Positions 1 through 6,499 of a stretch of 9,307 bases of DNA are shown one piece after another; within the stretch, counting starts at the first letter, position 1; the number at the start of each line of letters is the position of its first letter. A program made the position numbers and the translations under genes. Below the pieces are notes generated by a model. That model was not told the origin of the DNA. It made no database searches and worked only from the letters and a program-made list of their open reading frames with translations. The stretch is taken from the NCBI RefSeq assembly GCF_004138495.1, contig NZ_ML142868.1, forward strand, positions 1-9,307, given 5' to 3'. This stretch comes from Phytoactinopolyspora endophytica. Lineage in GTDB: Bacteria; Actinomycetota; Actinomycetes; Jiangellales; Jiangellaceae.

Positions 1-2
1 AC

Positions 3-83
3 GTCTGGAACGGACACGGCAACAACCACTTCGACACCCGCATCCGACTCGGACCCGGCTGGACACCCTACTTCCCCGGCTAA
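3..83 (+). CDS. C-terminal fragment of a probable FG-GAP/VCBS-like repeat protein (start outside window)
   Basis: Only the last 26 residues are visible, ending at TAA (81-83); the gene begins left of the window. The readable stretch contains WNGHGNNHF, then DTRIRLGPGW and the final YFPG. A Gly/Asn-rich turn followed by a short aromatic strand and 'R-x-G-x-GW' resembles the blades of FG-GAP/VCBS beta-propeller repeats. In actinobacteria these often close secreted hydrolases or peptidoglycan-associated proteins. Of the three plus-strand frames, this one has protein-like composition and stops just before a strong hairpin. The gene converges on the minus-strand lipoprotein gene. The repeat assignment is by eye from one repeat, so the function of the whole protein is unknown. 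Confidence 0.55.
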   Translation, partial: VWNGHGNNHFDTRIRLGPGWTPYFPG

Positions 84-130
84 CCACGCAGAAACGATCA
101 AGGTTCGATCGGGCACGCGAAACGCAACTC

Positions 131-168
131 ATATGGGCGGCGCAACCGTTGGGGTGCGCCGCCCATAT
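131..168. terminator. Probable bidirectional terminator between convergent genes
   Basis: A perfect 14-bp inverted repeat (131-144 with 155-168, arm ATATGGGCGGCGCA) encloses a 10-nt loop at 145-154. It lies 47 bp after the plus-strand stop at 83 and 48 bp after the minus-strand stop at 217, so it is almost centred between two convergent genes. There is no U-tract on either side, as is common for terminators in high-GC actinobacteria; the outer four pairs are A/T. Its role is inferred from position and stem strength. No other gene or signal is visible in the 84-216 gap. Confidence 0.75.
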
Positions 169-216
169 CTATCGGAGTCCGTGCCTCAGCCGATCGTCGT
201 CGTGCCTTTCGAGCGC

Positions 217-1641
217 CTACGCACAGGCGGCGGTGTACTCGTACGCGTCCGCCGTCGCGCCGGTCACGCCGACATCGAGCGGTGACACCCCGAGCGATGC
301 CTCCGGGTCCGGCTGGTTGATGACCGCGGTGCGCACGGCTTCGTCGTTCGGGTCGCCCCCGAAGGTGGCCGGCGGCAGGATCTCCTCATAGTCGACCTGC
401 AGGCCGTCGACGGCGGCGCGCACGCCCGCCCGGGTCAGGTCGCCGCTCTCTATCGCCGACTCCAGAGCAGCCTTGATCGGGTACGACCAGACCCAGCCGA
501 AGATGTACCCCTCGTTCGCGGGCAGCTCGCCGCCGAGCGACTCCCGGATCGCCTCGTGGCCGGGGGTTTCGGCGTCGATGCCCTCCCACGGTGCGATGTG
601 TCGGTACACCGCGGTCATCGCCTCGCCGGCGGGTGAGTCCAGCAACGCCGGGTCCCATGTCGGCACCGACCCGAGGAACTGGCCTTCGAAGCCTTCGGCC
701 AGCGCGCCGCCGACGATCGCGGCTGCCTCAGCGGGACCGACCGCCAGCACCACCACGTCCGCGCCGCTGCCGACCACCTGCCCGATCGCGGCATCCTGCG
801 AGCCGACGACGGCATCCGGTGCGGTCTCCACCCATCCGGCGAACTCGGCGTCGTTCGCCTCGGCCCAGGCCTCGGCTCCGGCCGACGAGTCGCCCCCGTA
901 GTCACCGGGGTACCCGACCGCCATCACCGTCGACGGCGGTGCCACGTTCTCGCCGAACCAGTCCAGCCCGATCTGGGCCTCGATGCAGTACGAGTAGCCG
1001 GACTCCAGGATCAGGCCCTGGTCGTTCTCGTCGAACGCCCACCCCGACCACCAGGTGGCCGGCGCACCGATCATGTCGTCGGCGTCCATGTCGGACAGGA
1101 TCGCCTCGGTGGGCTCGGTGCCCAGCGTCTGCGCCAGGGCGACGACGTTCGGCTCGATCTCCCGGTACCGTGCGCTGTGCTCCTGCGGGTCGTACAGCGT
1201 GTCGCGGGTGTAGGTCGAGATGTCGACGTCGAAGCCGCCGATGCCGCCCTCGTCGTTGACCCGCTGCCAGAACGCCTCCTGCCCGGCGGTCAACGGGATG
1301 CCGAGCGCGGCGAACGGTCCTTCGCTCAAGTCGGACAGGACACCGAGGTAGATGCAGCCGTTGTCGGGGTTGACCGCGTCCGGGCATGGATCCTCGGTGA
1401 CACCCGTGTCGAAGGTCACGCCGTCTGTCTCGCCCGTGGCCTCAGAGTCTCCGTCTTCCTCGTCTTCGTCGTCGCCCTCGCCGTCTTCGCCTCCCTCGGC
1501 GACGTCCGTGGCGCCATCATCGGGCTCGTCATCGTCGTCCACGGCGCACGCGCCGGCGAGCAGCGCCGCCACCCCGGCCACGGCGACGCCCCGGCGCAAC
1601 ATGGCGTGTCTCCTCGGCGATGTTCGGGAGTTGCTCCTCAT
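217..1641 (-). CDS. ABC transporter substrate-binding lipoprotein, branched-chain amino acid (type 1 periplasmic binding) family
   Basis: The product is 474 aa from this start and is the solute receptor of the liv-type importer encoded just upstream, anchored outside the membrane. The N-terminus has an Arg-rich n-region, a hydrophobic core (VAVAGVAALLA) and a lipobox ending in AGAC, so Cys32 should be lipidated. Residues 35-73 form a very acidic Asp/Glu linker. The body reads as a Peripla_BP_6 fold: IYLGVLSDLSEGPFAALG at the first strand, then FWQRVNDEGGIGGFDVD, the usual 'N-x-x-GGI-x-G' element. Its substrate class cannot be read from the sequence. A second in-frame ATG at 1602 (461 aa) also has a strong Shine-Dalgarno and still gives a complete signal peptide, so the start is ambiguous. 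It is last in the operon, 97 bp after livM, and may be expressed at a different level. Stop is TAG at 217-219. Confidence 0.9.
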   Translation of the reverse strand: MRSNSRTSPRRHAMLRRGVAVAGVAALLAGACAVDDDDEPDDGATDVAEGGEDGEGDDEDEEDGDSEATGETDGVTFDTGVTEDPCPDAVNPDNGCIYLGVLSDLSEGPFAALGIPLTAGQEAFWQRVNDEGGIGGFDVDISTYTRDTLYDPQEHSARYREIEPNVVALAQTLGTEPTEAILSDMDADDMIGAPATWWSGWAFDENDQGLILESGYSYCIEAQIGLDWFGENVAPPSTVMAVGYPGDYGGDSSAGAEAWAEANDAEFAGWVETAPDAVVGSQDAAIGQVVGSGADVVVLAVGPAEAAAIVGGALAEGFEGQFLGSVPTWDPALLDSPAGEAMTAVYRHIAPWEGIDAETPGHEAIRESLGGELPANEGYIFGWVWSYPIKAALESAIESGDLTRAGVRAAVDGLQVDYEEILPPATFGGDPNDEAVRTAVINQPDPEASLGVSPLDVGVTGATADAYEYTAACA

Positions 1642-1653
1642 TGAACTCTCCTT
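1603..1653 (-). promoter_or_regulatory. Two Shine-Dalgarno sites serving two in-frame starts of the lipoprotein gene
   Basis: AAGGAG at 1653-1648 lies 6 nt before the ATG at 1641. GAGGAG at 1615-1610 lies 7 nt before the in-frame ATG at 1602. Both have near-ideal sequence and spacing, so sequence alone cannot decide the start. The longer form adds MRSNSRTSPRRHA to the signal-peptide n-region. Confidence 0.6.
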
Positions 1654-1710
1654 CCTCTGTTCTGTTGTGCGTCTGTGCCGACCGCCTGAGCCGCCGGTGG
1701 TTCTCGTCGG

Positions 1711-1732
1711 GCGCGCGGCACCCGCCGCGTGC
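1711..1732 (-). other. GC-rich hairpin after the livM stop (intercistronic stem-loop)
   Basis: GCGCGCGGC (1711-1719) and GCCGCGTGC (1724-1732) pair as a 9-bp stem with one mismatch around a 4-nt loop; the inner six pairs are perfect. It starts 6 nt beyond the livM stop codon and lies before the lipoprotein gene, with no U-tract. Such stems in transporter operons can protect the 3' end of upstream mRNA or partly terminate transcription, which separates expression of the binding protein from that of the membrane genes. That role is inference. No clear -35/-10 pair is seen between it and the lipoprotein start. Confidence 0.45.
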
Positions 1733-1738
1733 GTGGTG

Positions 1739-2920
1739 TCAGTAGGAGAAGGGCCAGGCCTTCCAGTAGTTGCGGACGCGTACCCACAGCCCGTACAGAC
1801 CGCGGGGTTCGAGGACGAGGAACAGGACGATCAGCGCTCCGAAGAGCATCGTCTGAAGCTGGAACACGGAAAGGAACCCACTGGACGGGCTGGTCGAGAT
1901 GAACGGCACCACGTCGGCCAGCTCCGAGACCAGCCGAGGCGTCAGCACCACGAACGCCGCTCCGAGGATCGAACCGCTGATCGTGGCGATCCCGCCGATC
2001 AGGATGACGGCCAGCAGGTCGATCGAGAGGAACAGGTCCCAGCTGGTCGGTGTGACCCGGCCGATCACCACCACCAGCAGGGCACCGGCGACACCGGCGT
2101 AGAACGACGAGATGGTGAACGCCAAGGTCTTGGTCCGCCGCAACGACACGCCCATCAGGGCTGCCGCCACGTCCCGGTCCCGGACGGCGGCGAACGCCCG
2201 GCCCGGCTTGGACCGGACGAGATTCCGCGCCGCCATCGCCATCACCACGAAGATCGCGAAACAGACGAAGTAGAAGACCGCCTCGCGGGACAGGATGTAG
2301 CCGAACACGTGGTAACGCGCCCGCAGGTCCAGGCCGAACAACACCGGTTCCGCAGGCGCCCTGCCGACGCCCACTCCCCCGGTGATGGACCTCGCCTCCT
2401 TGAAGACGTGCTCGCCGATGAACACCAGCCCGAGCGTCAGGATCGCCAGGTACAGGCCGCGTACCCGGGCGGCCAGCGGCGCGACAACCAGGCCCACCAG
2501 CGCCGGGACCACACCGGCCATCGGAAGCCAGACCGCCATGTCGAGGCCGAGACCCACCAGCTCGTCGTCCCCTGCGCCCCCGAACACGGCCGCCGTGTAG
2601 GCGCCGAGACCCATGAAGAACGCGTGTCCCAGGGAGACCTGGCCGGCGTAGCCGGTGACCAGGTTGAGCCCGATCCCGGCGATCGCCATGATGAACACCG
2701 TCGTCATCAGGCTGGTGAGGTCCCGGCTCAGGAAGAACGGCAGCGCCAGGACGGCGACGACCAGGGCCAGGGTCCACGCGCGTTTGGCCGGCGTGTTCCA
2801 GATCGCCTGTTCGGCGGCGTAGCTGGTACGCAGCAGTGGCCGCCCACGGACTGCGCCCGTCGACCGGCCACGTATGACTGTGCCCGTCGATCGGCCACGT
2901 GTGACTGTGCCGGCCGTCAT
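1739..2920 (-). CDS. livM: Branched-chain amino acid-type ABC transporter permease, LivM family
   Basis: The product is 393 aa, one half of the membrane channel of the importer, partner of the LivH-like protein. Family landmarks are NLVTGYAGQVSLGHAFFMG (about residues 86-104), LYLAILTLGLVFI (156-168), the cytoplasmic coupling segment SKPGRAFAAVRDRD (237-250) with the following GVSLRRTKTLAFTISS, and the C-terminal EPRGLYGLW (371-379). Many hydrophobic segments fit the LivM topology. The ATG at 2920 is chosen because it overlaps the livH stop as ATGA (2917-2920) and is preceded by GGAGGT at 2935-2930; the longer open frame upstream is a shadow of livH. Unusually, residues 5-22 are two tandem Arg-rich 9-residue repeats (TVTRGRSTG, TVIRGRSTG), giving a longer cytoplasmic N-terminus. 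The stop is TGA at 1739-1741. The name reflects family only, because the substrate may not be an amino acid. Confidence 0.93.
   Translation of the reverse strand: MTAGTVTRGRSTGTVIRGRSTGAVRGRPLLRTSYAAEQAIWNTPAKRAWTLALVVAVLALPFFLSRDLTSLMTTVFIMAIAGIGLNLVTGYAGQVSLGHAFFMGLGAYTAAVFGGAGDDELVGLGLDMAVWLPMAGVVPALVGLVVAPLAARVRGLYLAILTLGLVFIGEHVFKEARSITGGVGVGRAPAEPVLFGLDLRARYHVFGYILSREAVFYFVCFAIFVVMAMAARNLVRSKPGRAFAAVRDRDVAAALMGVSLRRTKTLAFTISSFYAGVAGALLVVVIGRVTPTSWDLFLSIDLLAVILIGGIATISGSILGAAFVVLTPRLVSELADVVPFISTSPSSGFLSVFQLQTMLFGALIVLFLVLEPRGLYGLWVRVRNYWKAWPFSY
2850..2903 (-). repeat. 27-bp tandem repeat in the 5' end of livM
   Basis: Two adjacent 27-bp units (2850-2876 and 2877-2903) differ at only three positions; a partial third unit (ACTGTGCC) follows at 2904-2911. 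The unit length is a multiple of three and encodes a 9-residue Arg/Thr/Gly peptide repeat at the LivM N-terminus, so copy-number change would keep the frame. Confidence 0.85.
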
Positions 2921-3816
2921 ACCCGTTCCACCTCCCGGGTGCCGAACAGTCCGTATGGACGGAACGCGAGGACGACGATCATGATCACGTACGGCACCAC
3001 CACGTCGACGTTGGCGCCCAGCCACTCCGCATACCGGGGCTGGTAGGTCCGGGTCAGCGCCTCGGCGATGCCGATCAGCAGCCCCGCGTAGACGGCGCCC
3101 TTGATCGAGTCGAGCCCGCCGACGATGATGACCGGGAGCGCTTTGAGCGCTACCAACGCGGTGATGGCCTCGAACCCGCCCGCTGACGTGCCGACCAGCA
3201 TCCCCGCCAGCGCCGCCAGCGCCGCGGAGATCCCCCATGCCAGGCTGAACATCCGCCCGACGTTCACGCCCTGCGCCAGGGCGACCTCCTGGTCCATCGA
3301 GGTGGCTCGCATGGCCAGGCCCAGCCGCGAACGGGCGAGGAACAGCCCGACCGCGCCGATGGCCACCAGCGAGACCACGATCTTGGCCAGATCTACCTGC
3401 GCGACCGACACACCGAACAGCGACGCGCGCTCCAGCCCCCATGGGTCCCCCACGGTGCGTACCTGCGTCCCGATCAGCCGGTGAGCGACGACGAACAGCA
3501 CCGTCAACACCCCGACCGTGACCATGGCCGCAGCGAACGGCTGCCGGCCGACCATCGGGCGCAGCGCCACCCGTTCGGTGGCCATCCCGACCGCCGCCAG
3601 CACCGCCATCGCCGCCAGCACCGCGACCGGGAAAGGCATGCCGACGCCGGTGGCGAAGACCGACGTCGCGTAGGCGCCAAGAATCATCAGCGCCGGCTGG
3701 GCGAAGTTGATCACGCCAGTGGCACGGTAGATGATCACGAACCCGACCGCGAGCAGCGCGTAGGTGCTCCCGATGCCCATCCCGCGGACCAGGCCGGAGG
3801 AGATCAGCTCGGTCAC
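2917..3816 (-). CDS. livH: Branched-chain amino acid-type ABC transporter permease, LivH family
   Basis: The product is 299 aa, the second membrane subunit of the importer. Family signatures are clear: GMGIGSTYALLAVGFVIIYR then GVINFAQPALMILGAY (residues 12-49), SRLGLAMRATSMDQEVALAQG (163-183) leading into the coupling segment with MFSLAWGISAALAALAG, LPVIIVGGLDSIKGAVYAG (227-245), and the C-terminal FRPYGLFG (285-292). Length is normal for LivH. The start is GTG at 3816, overlapping the acyl-CoA synthetase stop as GTGA (3813-3816). The Shine-Dalgarno is G-rich but weak, so translation is probably coupled to the upstream gene. It ends in an ATGA overlap with livM. Pairing with LivM and the two ATPases makes the HAAT-type importer complete. 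Confidence 0.94.
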   Translation of the reverse strand: MTELISSGLVRGMGIGSTYALLAVGFVIIYRATGVINFAQPALMILGAYATSVFATGVGMPFPVAVLAAMAVLAAVGMATERVALRPMVGRQPFAAAMVTVGVLTVLFVVAHRLIGTQVRTVGDPWGLERASLFGVSVAQVDLAKIVVSLVAIGAVGLFLARSRLGLAMRATSMDQEVALAQGVNVGRMFSLAWGISAALAALAGMLVGTSAGGFEAITALVALKALPVIIVGGLDSIKGAVYAGLLIGIAEALTRTYQPRYAEWLGANVDVVVPYVIMIVVLAFRPYGLFGTREVERV

Positions 3817-5708
3817 GAGTGCACCCCCGTCAAGTCTCCGCCCGGGAACTTCGTGGTGTCGCCGTACATGTCGTCGATCAGCTCATCGAAGGCGTCGTGC
3901 AGCTGTTCCCGGCGCACCTTCTGGGTGGCGGTCAGCTCGCCGTCGTCGTGATCCAGTTCCTTCGGCAGCATCCTGAACTTGCGGATGTTCTCCACCCGCG
4001 CCAGGCCCGCGTTGACGTCCTTGACGACGCCCTGCACCAGGGTCAGCACGTCGGTCTTCTCGGTCAGGTCGCGATACGTGGTGTACGGGATCCGGCGACG
4101 CTGCGCCCAGTCCCCCACCGTGTCCAGCTCGATGCCGATCAGGGCGGTCAGGTATCGGCGACGGTCACCGACGACGATCGCCTCCTTGATGAACGGCGAG
4201 GTCTTCAGCGCGTTCTCGATCTCCGACGGCGCGACGTTTTTGCCGCCCGCGGTGATGATCACGTCTTTGATCCGGTCGACGATGCGCACGTGGCTGCCGT
4301 CGACCCATTCGCCGACGTCCCCGGTGCGCAGCCAGCCGTCGGGGTCCAAGACCTCGGCCGTCTTCTCCTCAAGGCCCCAGTAGCCGGCGAAGTTGCCCGG
4401 GTGCCGGGTCATGATCTCGCCGCTGGCCGGGTCGAGCCGCAGCTCGGTCCCGGCGTGCGGCTCCCCCACGGTCCCCAGCTTGACCCGGCCACGGCGGTTA
4501 CCGGTGGCGACGGCGGAGTTCTCCGTCATGCCGTACGCCTCCCGGATGACGACGCCGATGCCGAAGAAGAACTTCAGGACCTCCGGGGCCACCGGCGCCG
4601 CGCCGGAACCGGCGGCGCGGACCTTGCGCAGGCCGATCCGGTCCCGCAGGGCGCGGAAGAGCAGCGGATACCCGAGTGCGTACAAGGCCCGGGTCCGAAA
4701 CGTGTGATTGCCCTCGTGCCGCACAAGGTCGTCCCCGATCCGCCGGGCCAGCGCCATGCCGGCGCCGTACGCGAGGCGCTTCAACCGAGACGCCCCGCTC
4801 ATCCGGCTCTGGATCCCGGCGTGGATCTTCTCCCAGATCCGCGGCACGCCGAAGAACAGCGTCGGCTGCACCTCGCGCAGGTCCGCCGCCACCGTATCGA
4901 TCGACTCGGCGAAGTGCACCGTCGTCCCCGCCCCGGCGTTGATCCAGATGGTCGCGGCGCGCTCCACCACGTGGCAGAGCGGCAGGTAGGACAGGGTCAC
5001 GTCGTTCTCGTTCGGAGGTGGGTCGTACAGTCCCGGCCCCACCCCCAGCACCTCGGTGGCGAAGTGGACGTTGCGCACGGTGAGCATCGCGCCCTTGGGC
5101 GGCCCGGTGGTGCCGGACGTGTAGATCAGGGTCACCACGTCGTCCGGAGTCCTGGCGGCCGCGGCGTCGTCGAGCAGCGTCGGGTGCGCCGCCGCGTGCT
5201 CCCGCCCGCGCTCGATCAGCTCCGGCCACGGCATCAGGGTCGGATGGTCATACCCGCGAAGGCCGCGCGGCTCGAGGTAAACGATGTGCTCCAGGTCCGG
5301 GCATTGATCCAGCACGGCGAGCGCCTTGTCGACCTGTTCCTGGTCTTCCGCGACCAGGACCCGGGCGCCCGAGTCGCGCAGCAGGTGGGCCACTTCGGCG
5401 GTCGGGTTCGTGGAGTACAGGCCGACGCTGATGGCACGGACGGCGACGGCTGCGACGTCGGTGTAGAGCCACTCGGACCGGTTCTCGGAATGAATCGCGA
5501 CTCTGTCCCCAGGTCCCACGCCGAGGGACACCAGCCCGTGCGCGACGAGGCCCACCTGCTCCCAGTAATCCCGCCAGGTGATGCCCCGCCAGATCCCGAA
5601 CCGCTTCTCGCGCATGCAGACCCGCTCCGGGTCGAGCCCCGCCCATTCACGCACCCGGTCCGGGATGGTCCGGCAGGTCTGCACTGCAACGGCCGCGGTC
5701 ACATTCAC
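3813..5708 (-). CDS. AMP-forming long-chain acyl-CoA synthetase (AMP-dependent synthetase/ligase)
   Basis: The product is 631 aa and should activate a carboxylic acid to its CoA thioester through an acyl-adenylate in the cytoplasm. Core motifs in order: the ATP-binding loop TLIYTSGTTGPPKGAML (193-209), LSYLPLCHVVERA (239-251), the YGMTEN substrate/AMP motif (392-397), WLRTGDVGEW (459-468), the hinge-region DRIKDVIITAGGKNVAPSEIE (478-498), and the C-terminal catalytic-lysine motif LTATQK (592-597). The GGKNVAPSEIEN form and about 600-aa length place it with long-chain fatty acyl-CoA synthetases (FadD15/FAA1-like, COG1022) rather than short acetyl-CoA synthetases. The GTG start at 5708 overlaps the livG stop as GTGA (5705-5708); a GTG at 5702 is a possible alternative. 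The much longer open frame upstream is a shadow of livG. Its position inside the liv-type operon suggests it acts on the imported compound. Confidence 0.93.
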   Translation of the reverse strand: MNVTAAVAVQTCRTIPDRVREWAGLDPERVCMREKRFGIWRGITWRDYWEQVGLVAHGLVSLGVGPGDRVAIHSENRSEWLYTDVAAVAVRAISVGLYSTNPTAEVAHLLRDSGARVLVAEDQEQVDKALAVLDQCPDLEHIVYLEPRGLRGYDHPTLMPWPELIERGREHAAAHPTLLDDAAAARTPDDVVTLIYTSGTTGPPKGAMLTVRNVHFATEVLGVGPGLYDPPPNENDVTLSYLPLCHVVERAATIWINAGAGTTVHFAESIDTVAADLREVQPTLFFGVPRIWEKIHAGIQSRMSGASRLKRLAYGAGMALARRIGDDLVRHEGNHTFRTRALYALGYPLLFRALRDRIGLRKVRAAGSGAAPVAPEVLKFFFGIGVVIREAYGMTENSAVATGNRRGRVKLGTVGEPHAGTELRLDPASGEIMTRHPGNFAGYWGLEEKTAEVLDPDGWLRTGDVGEWVDGSHVRIVDRIKDVIITAGGKNVAPSEIENALKTSPFIKEAIVVGDRRRYLTALIGIELDTVGDWAQRRRIPYTTYRDLTEKTDVLTLVQGVVKDVNAGLARVENIRKFRMLPKELDHDDGELTATQKVRREQLHDAFDELIDDMYGDTTKFPGGDLTGVHS

Positions 5709-6499
5709 GACGCCTCGCCCAGGTAAGCCTTGACGACCGCCGGATCGCGTTGCACCTGTGCCGGCGGCCCGAGCGCGATCCGCCGGCCGAAGTCGAGGAC
5801 GAGCACCTGATCCGCGATGTCCATGACGAGGCCCATCTCGTGCTCGATCATGATCATGGTCACCCCCAGCTCGCCGCGGATGTCGAGGATGAACCGCGCC
5901 ATGTCCTCGGTCTCCTCCACGTTCATGCCGGCCACCGGCTCGTCGAGGAGCAGCAGTGTGGGCTCCATGGCCAGCGCCCGTCCCAGCTCGACCCGCTTCT
6001 TCAACCCGTACGGCAGCATGCCGACGAGGCTGCCGCGGATGGCCTGGATCTCGAGGAAGTCGATGATGTCCTCGACCACCCGCCGGTTCTCCGTCTCGGC
6101 GCGTCGCGCCTTGCCGCCGTAGAGCAGCGCGGCGAGTGTCCCGTACCGCAGGTGACGGTGTCTGCCCAGCATGAGGTTGTCCAGCACGGTGAGGTTCTCG
6201 AACAGCTCGATGTTCTGGAACATCCGGGCGACGCCGAGCCGGGCGATCACGTCCGGGCGCATGCCACGCAGGTCTTCGCCGCGGTAGCGGATGGTGCCCT
6301 CCTGTGGGCGGTACACGCCGGAGAGACAGTTCAGGATCGAGGTCTTCCCCGCCCCGTTCGGCCCGATGATCGCCAGCAGGCTTCCCTCGCCGGCGCCAAA
6401 GCCGACGTCCCGGATCGCGGTCGTGCCGCCAAACCGTAGCGTCAGGCCGGCCACGTCCAGCAACGGCTCGGCGAGTGCCGCATCGGGTGCCGCGGTCAC
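5705..6499 (-). CDS. livG: ABC transporter ATP-binding protein, LivG family
   Basis: The product is 264 aa, one of two cytoplasmic ATPases powering the importer. It has Walker A GPNGAGKT (46-53), Q-loop MFQN with Gln95, Walker B LLLLDEP (182-188), and the H-loop in MIEHEM (His220). The ABC signature is non-canonical, LPYGLKK at 162-168 in place of LSGGQ; a related LxYGxx form is usual in LivG proteins. The LivG-specific segment before it (FENLTVLDNLMLGRH) is also present. Start: a GTG at 6508 is in frame, but GTG 6499 is preferred. It has GAGGTG (6511-6506) at a 6-nt spacing and forms a GTGA overlap with the livF stop, like the next three junctions. The stop is TGA at 5705-5707, overlapping the synthetase start. 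Confidence 0.93.
   Translation of the reverse strand: MTAAPDAALAEPLLDVAGLTLRFGGTTAIRDVGFGAGEGSLLAIIGPNGAGKTSILNCLSGVYRPQEGTIRYRGEDLRGMRPDVIARLGVARMFQNIELFENLTVLDNLMLGRHRHLRYGTLAALLYGGKARRAETENRRVVEDIIDFLEIQAIRGSLVGMLPYGLKKRVELGRALAMEPTLLLLDEPVAGMNVEETEDMARFILDIRGELGVTMIMIEHEMGLVMDIADQVLVLDFGRRIALGPPAQVQRDPAVVKAYLGEAS

Noticed and set aside
1352..3046. A 564-codon plus-strand open frame across the lipoprotein 5' end and livM
   Set aside because: The product is low-complexity (Ser/Pro runs opposite the acidic linker, then Arg/Asp/His/Gln-rich), with no domain, and it crosses two minus-strand genes. It is a shadow frame.
3137..3151. AGCGCT repeated around TTG inside livH
   Set aside because: AGCGCT is itself a palindrome made of common Ala/Leu codons, and the stem is short. 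Nothing sets it apart from chance.
2921..3442. Extension of livM to 567 aa
   Set aside because: The added N-terminus is livH read out of frame. The ATGA overlap and GGAGGT Shine-Dalgarno support ATG 2920.
3819..5726. A 635-codon plus-strand open frame opposite the acyl-CoA synthetase
   Set aside because: Its translation is rich in Arg, Val, His and Asp with no recognisable domain, and it lies exactly opposite a gene with all motifs intact. Long antisense frames are expected in very GC-rich coding DNA.
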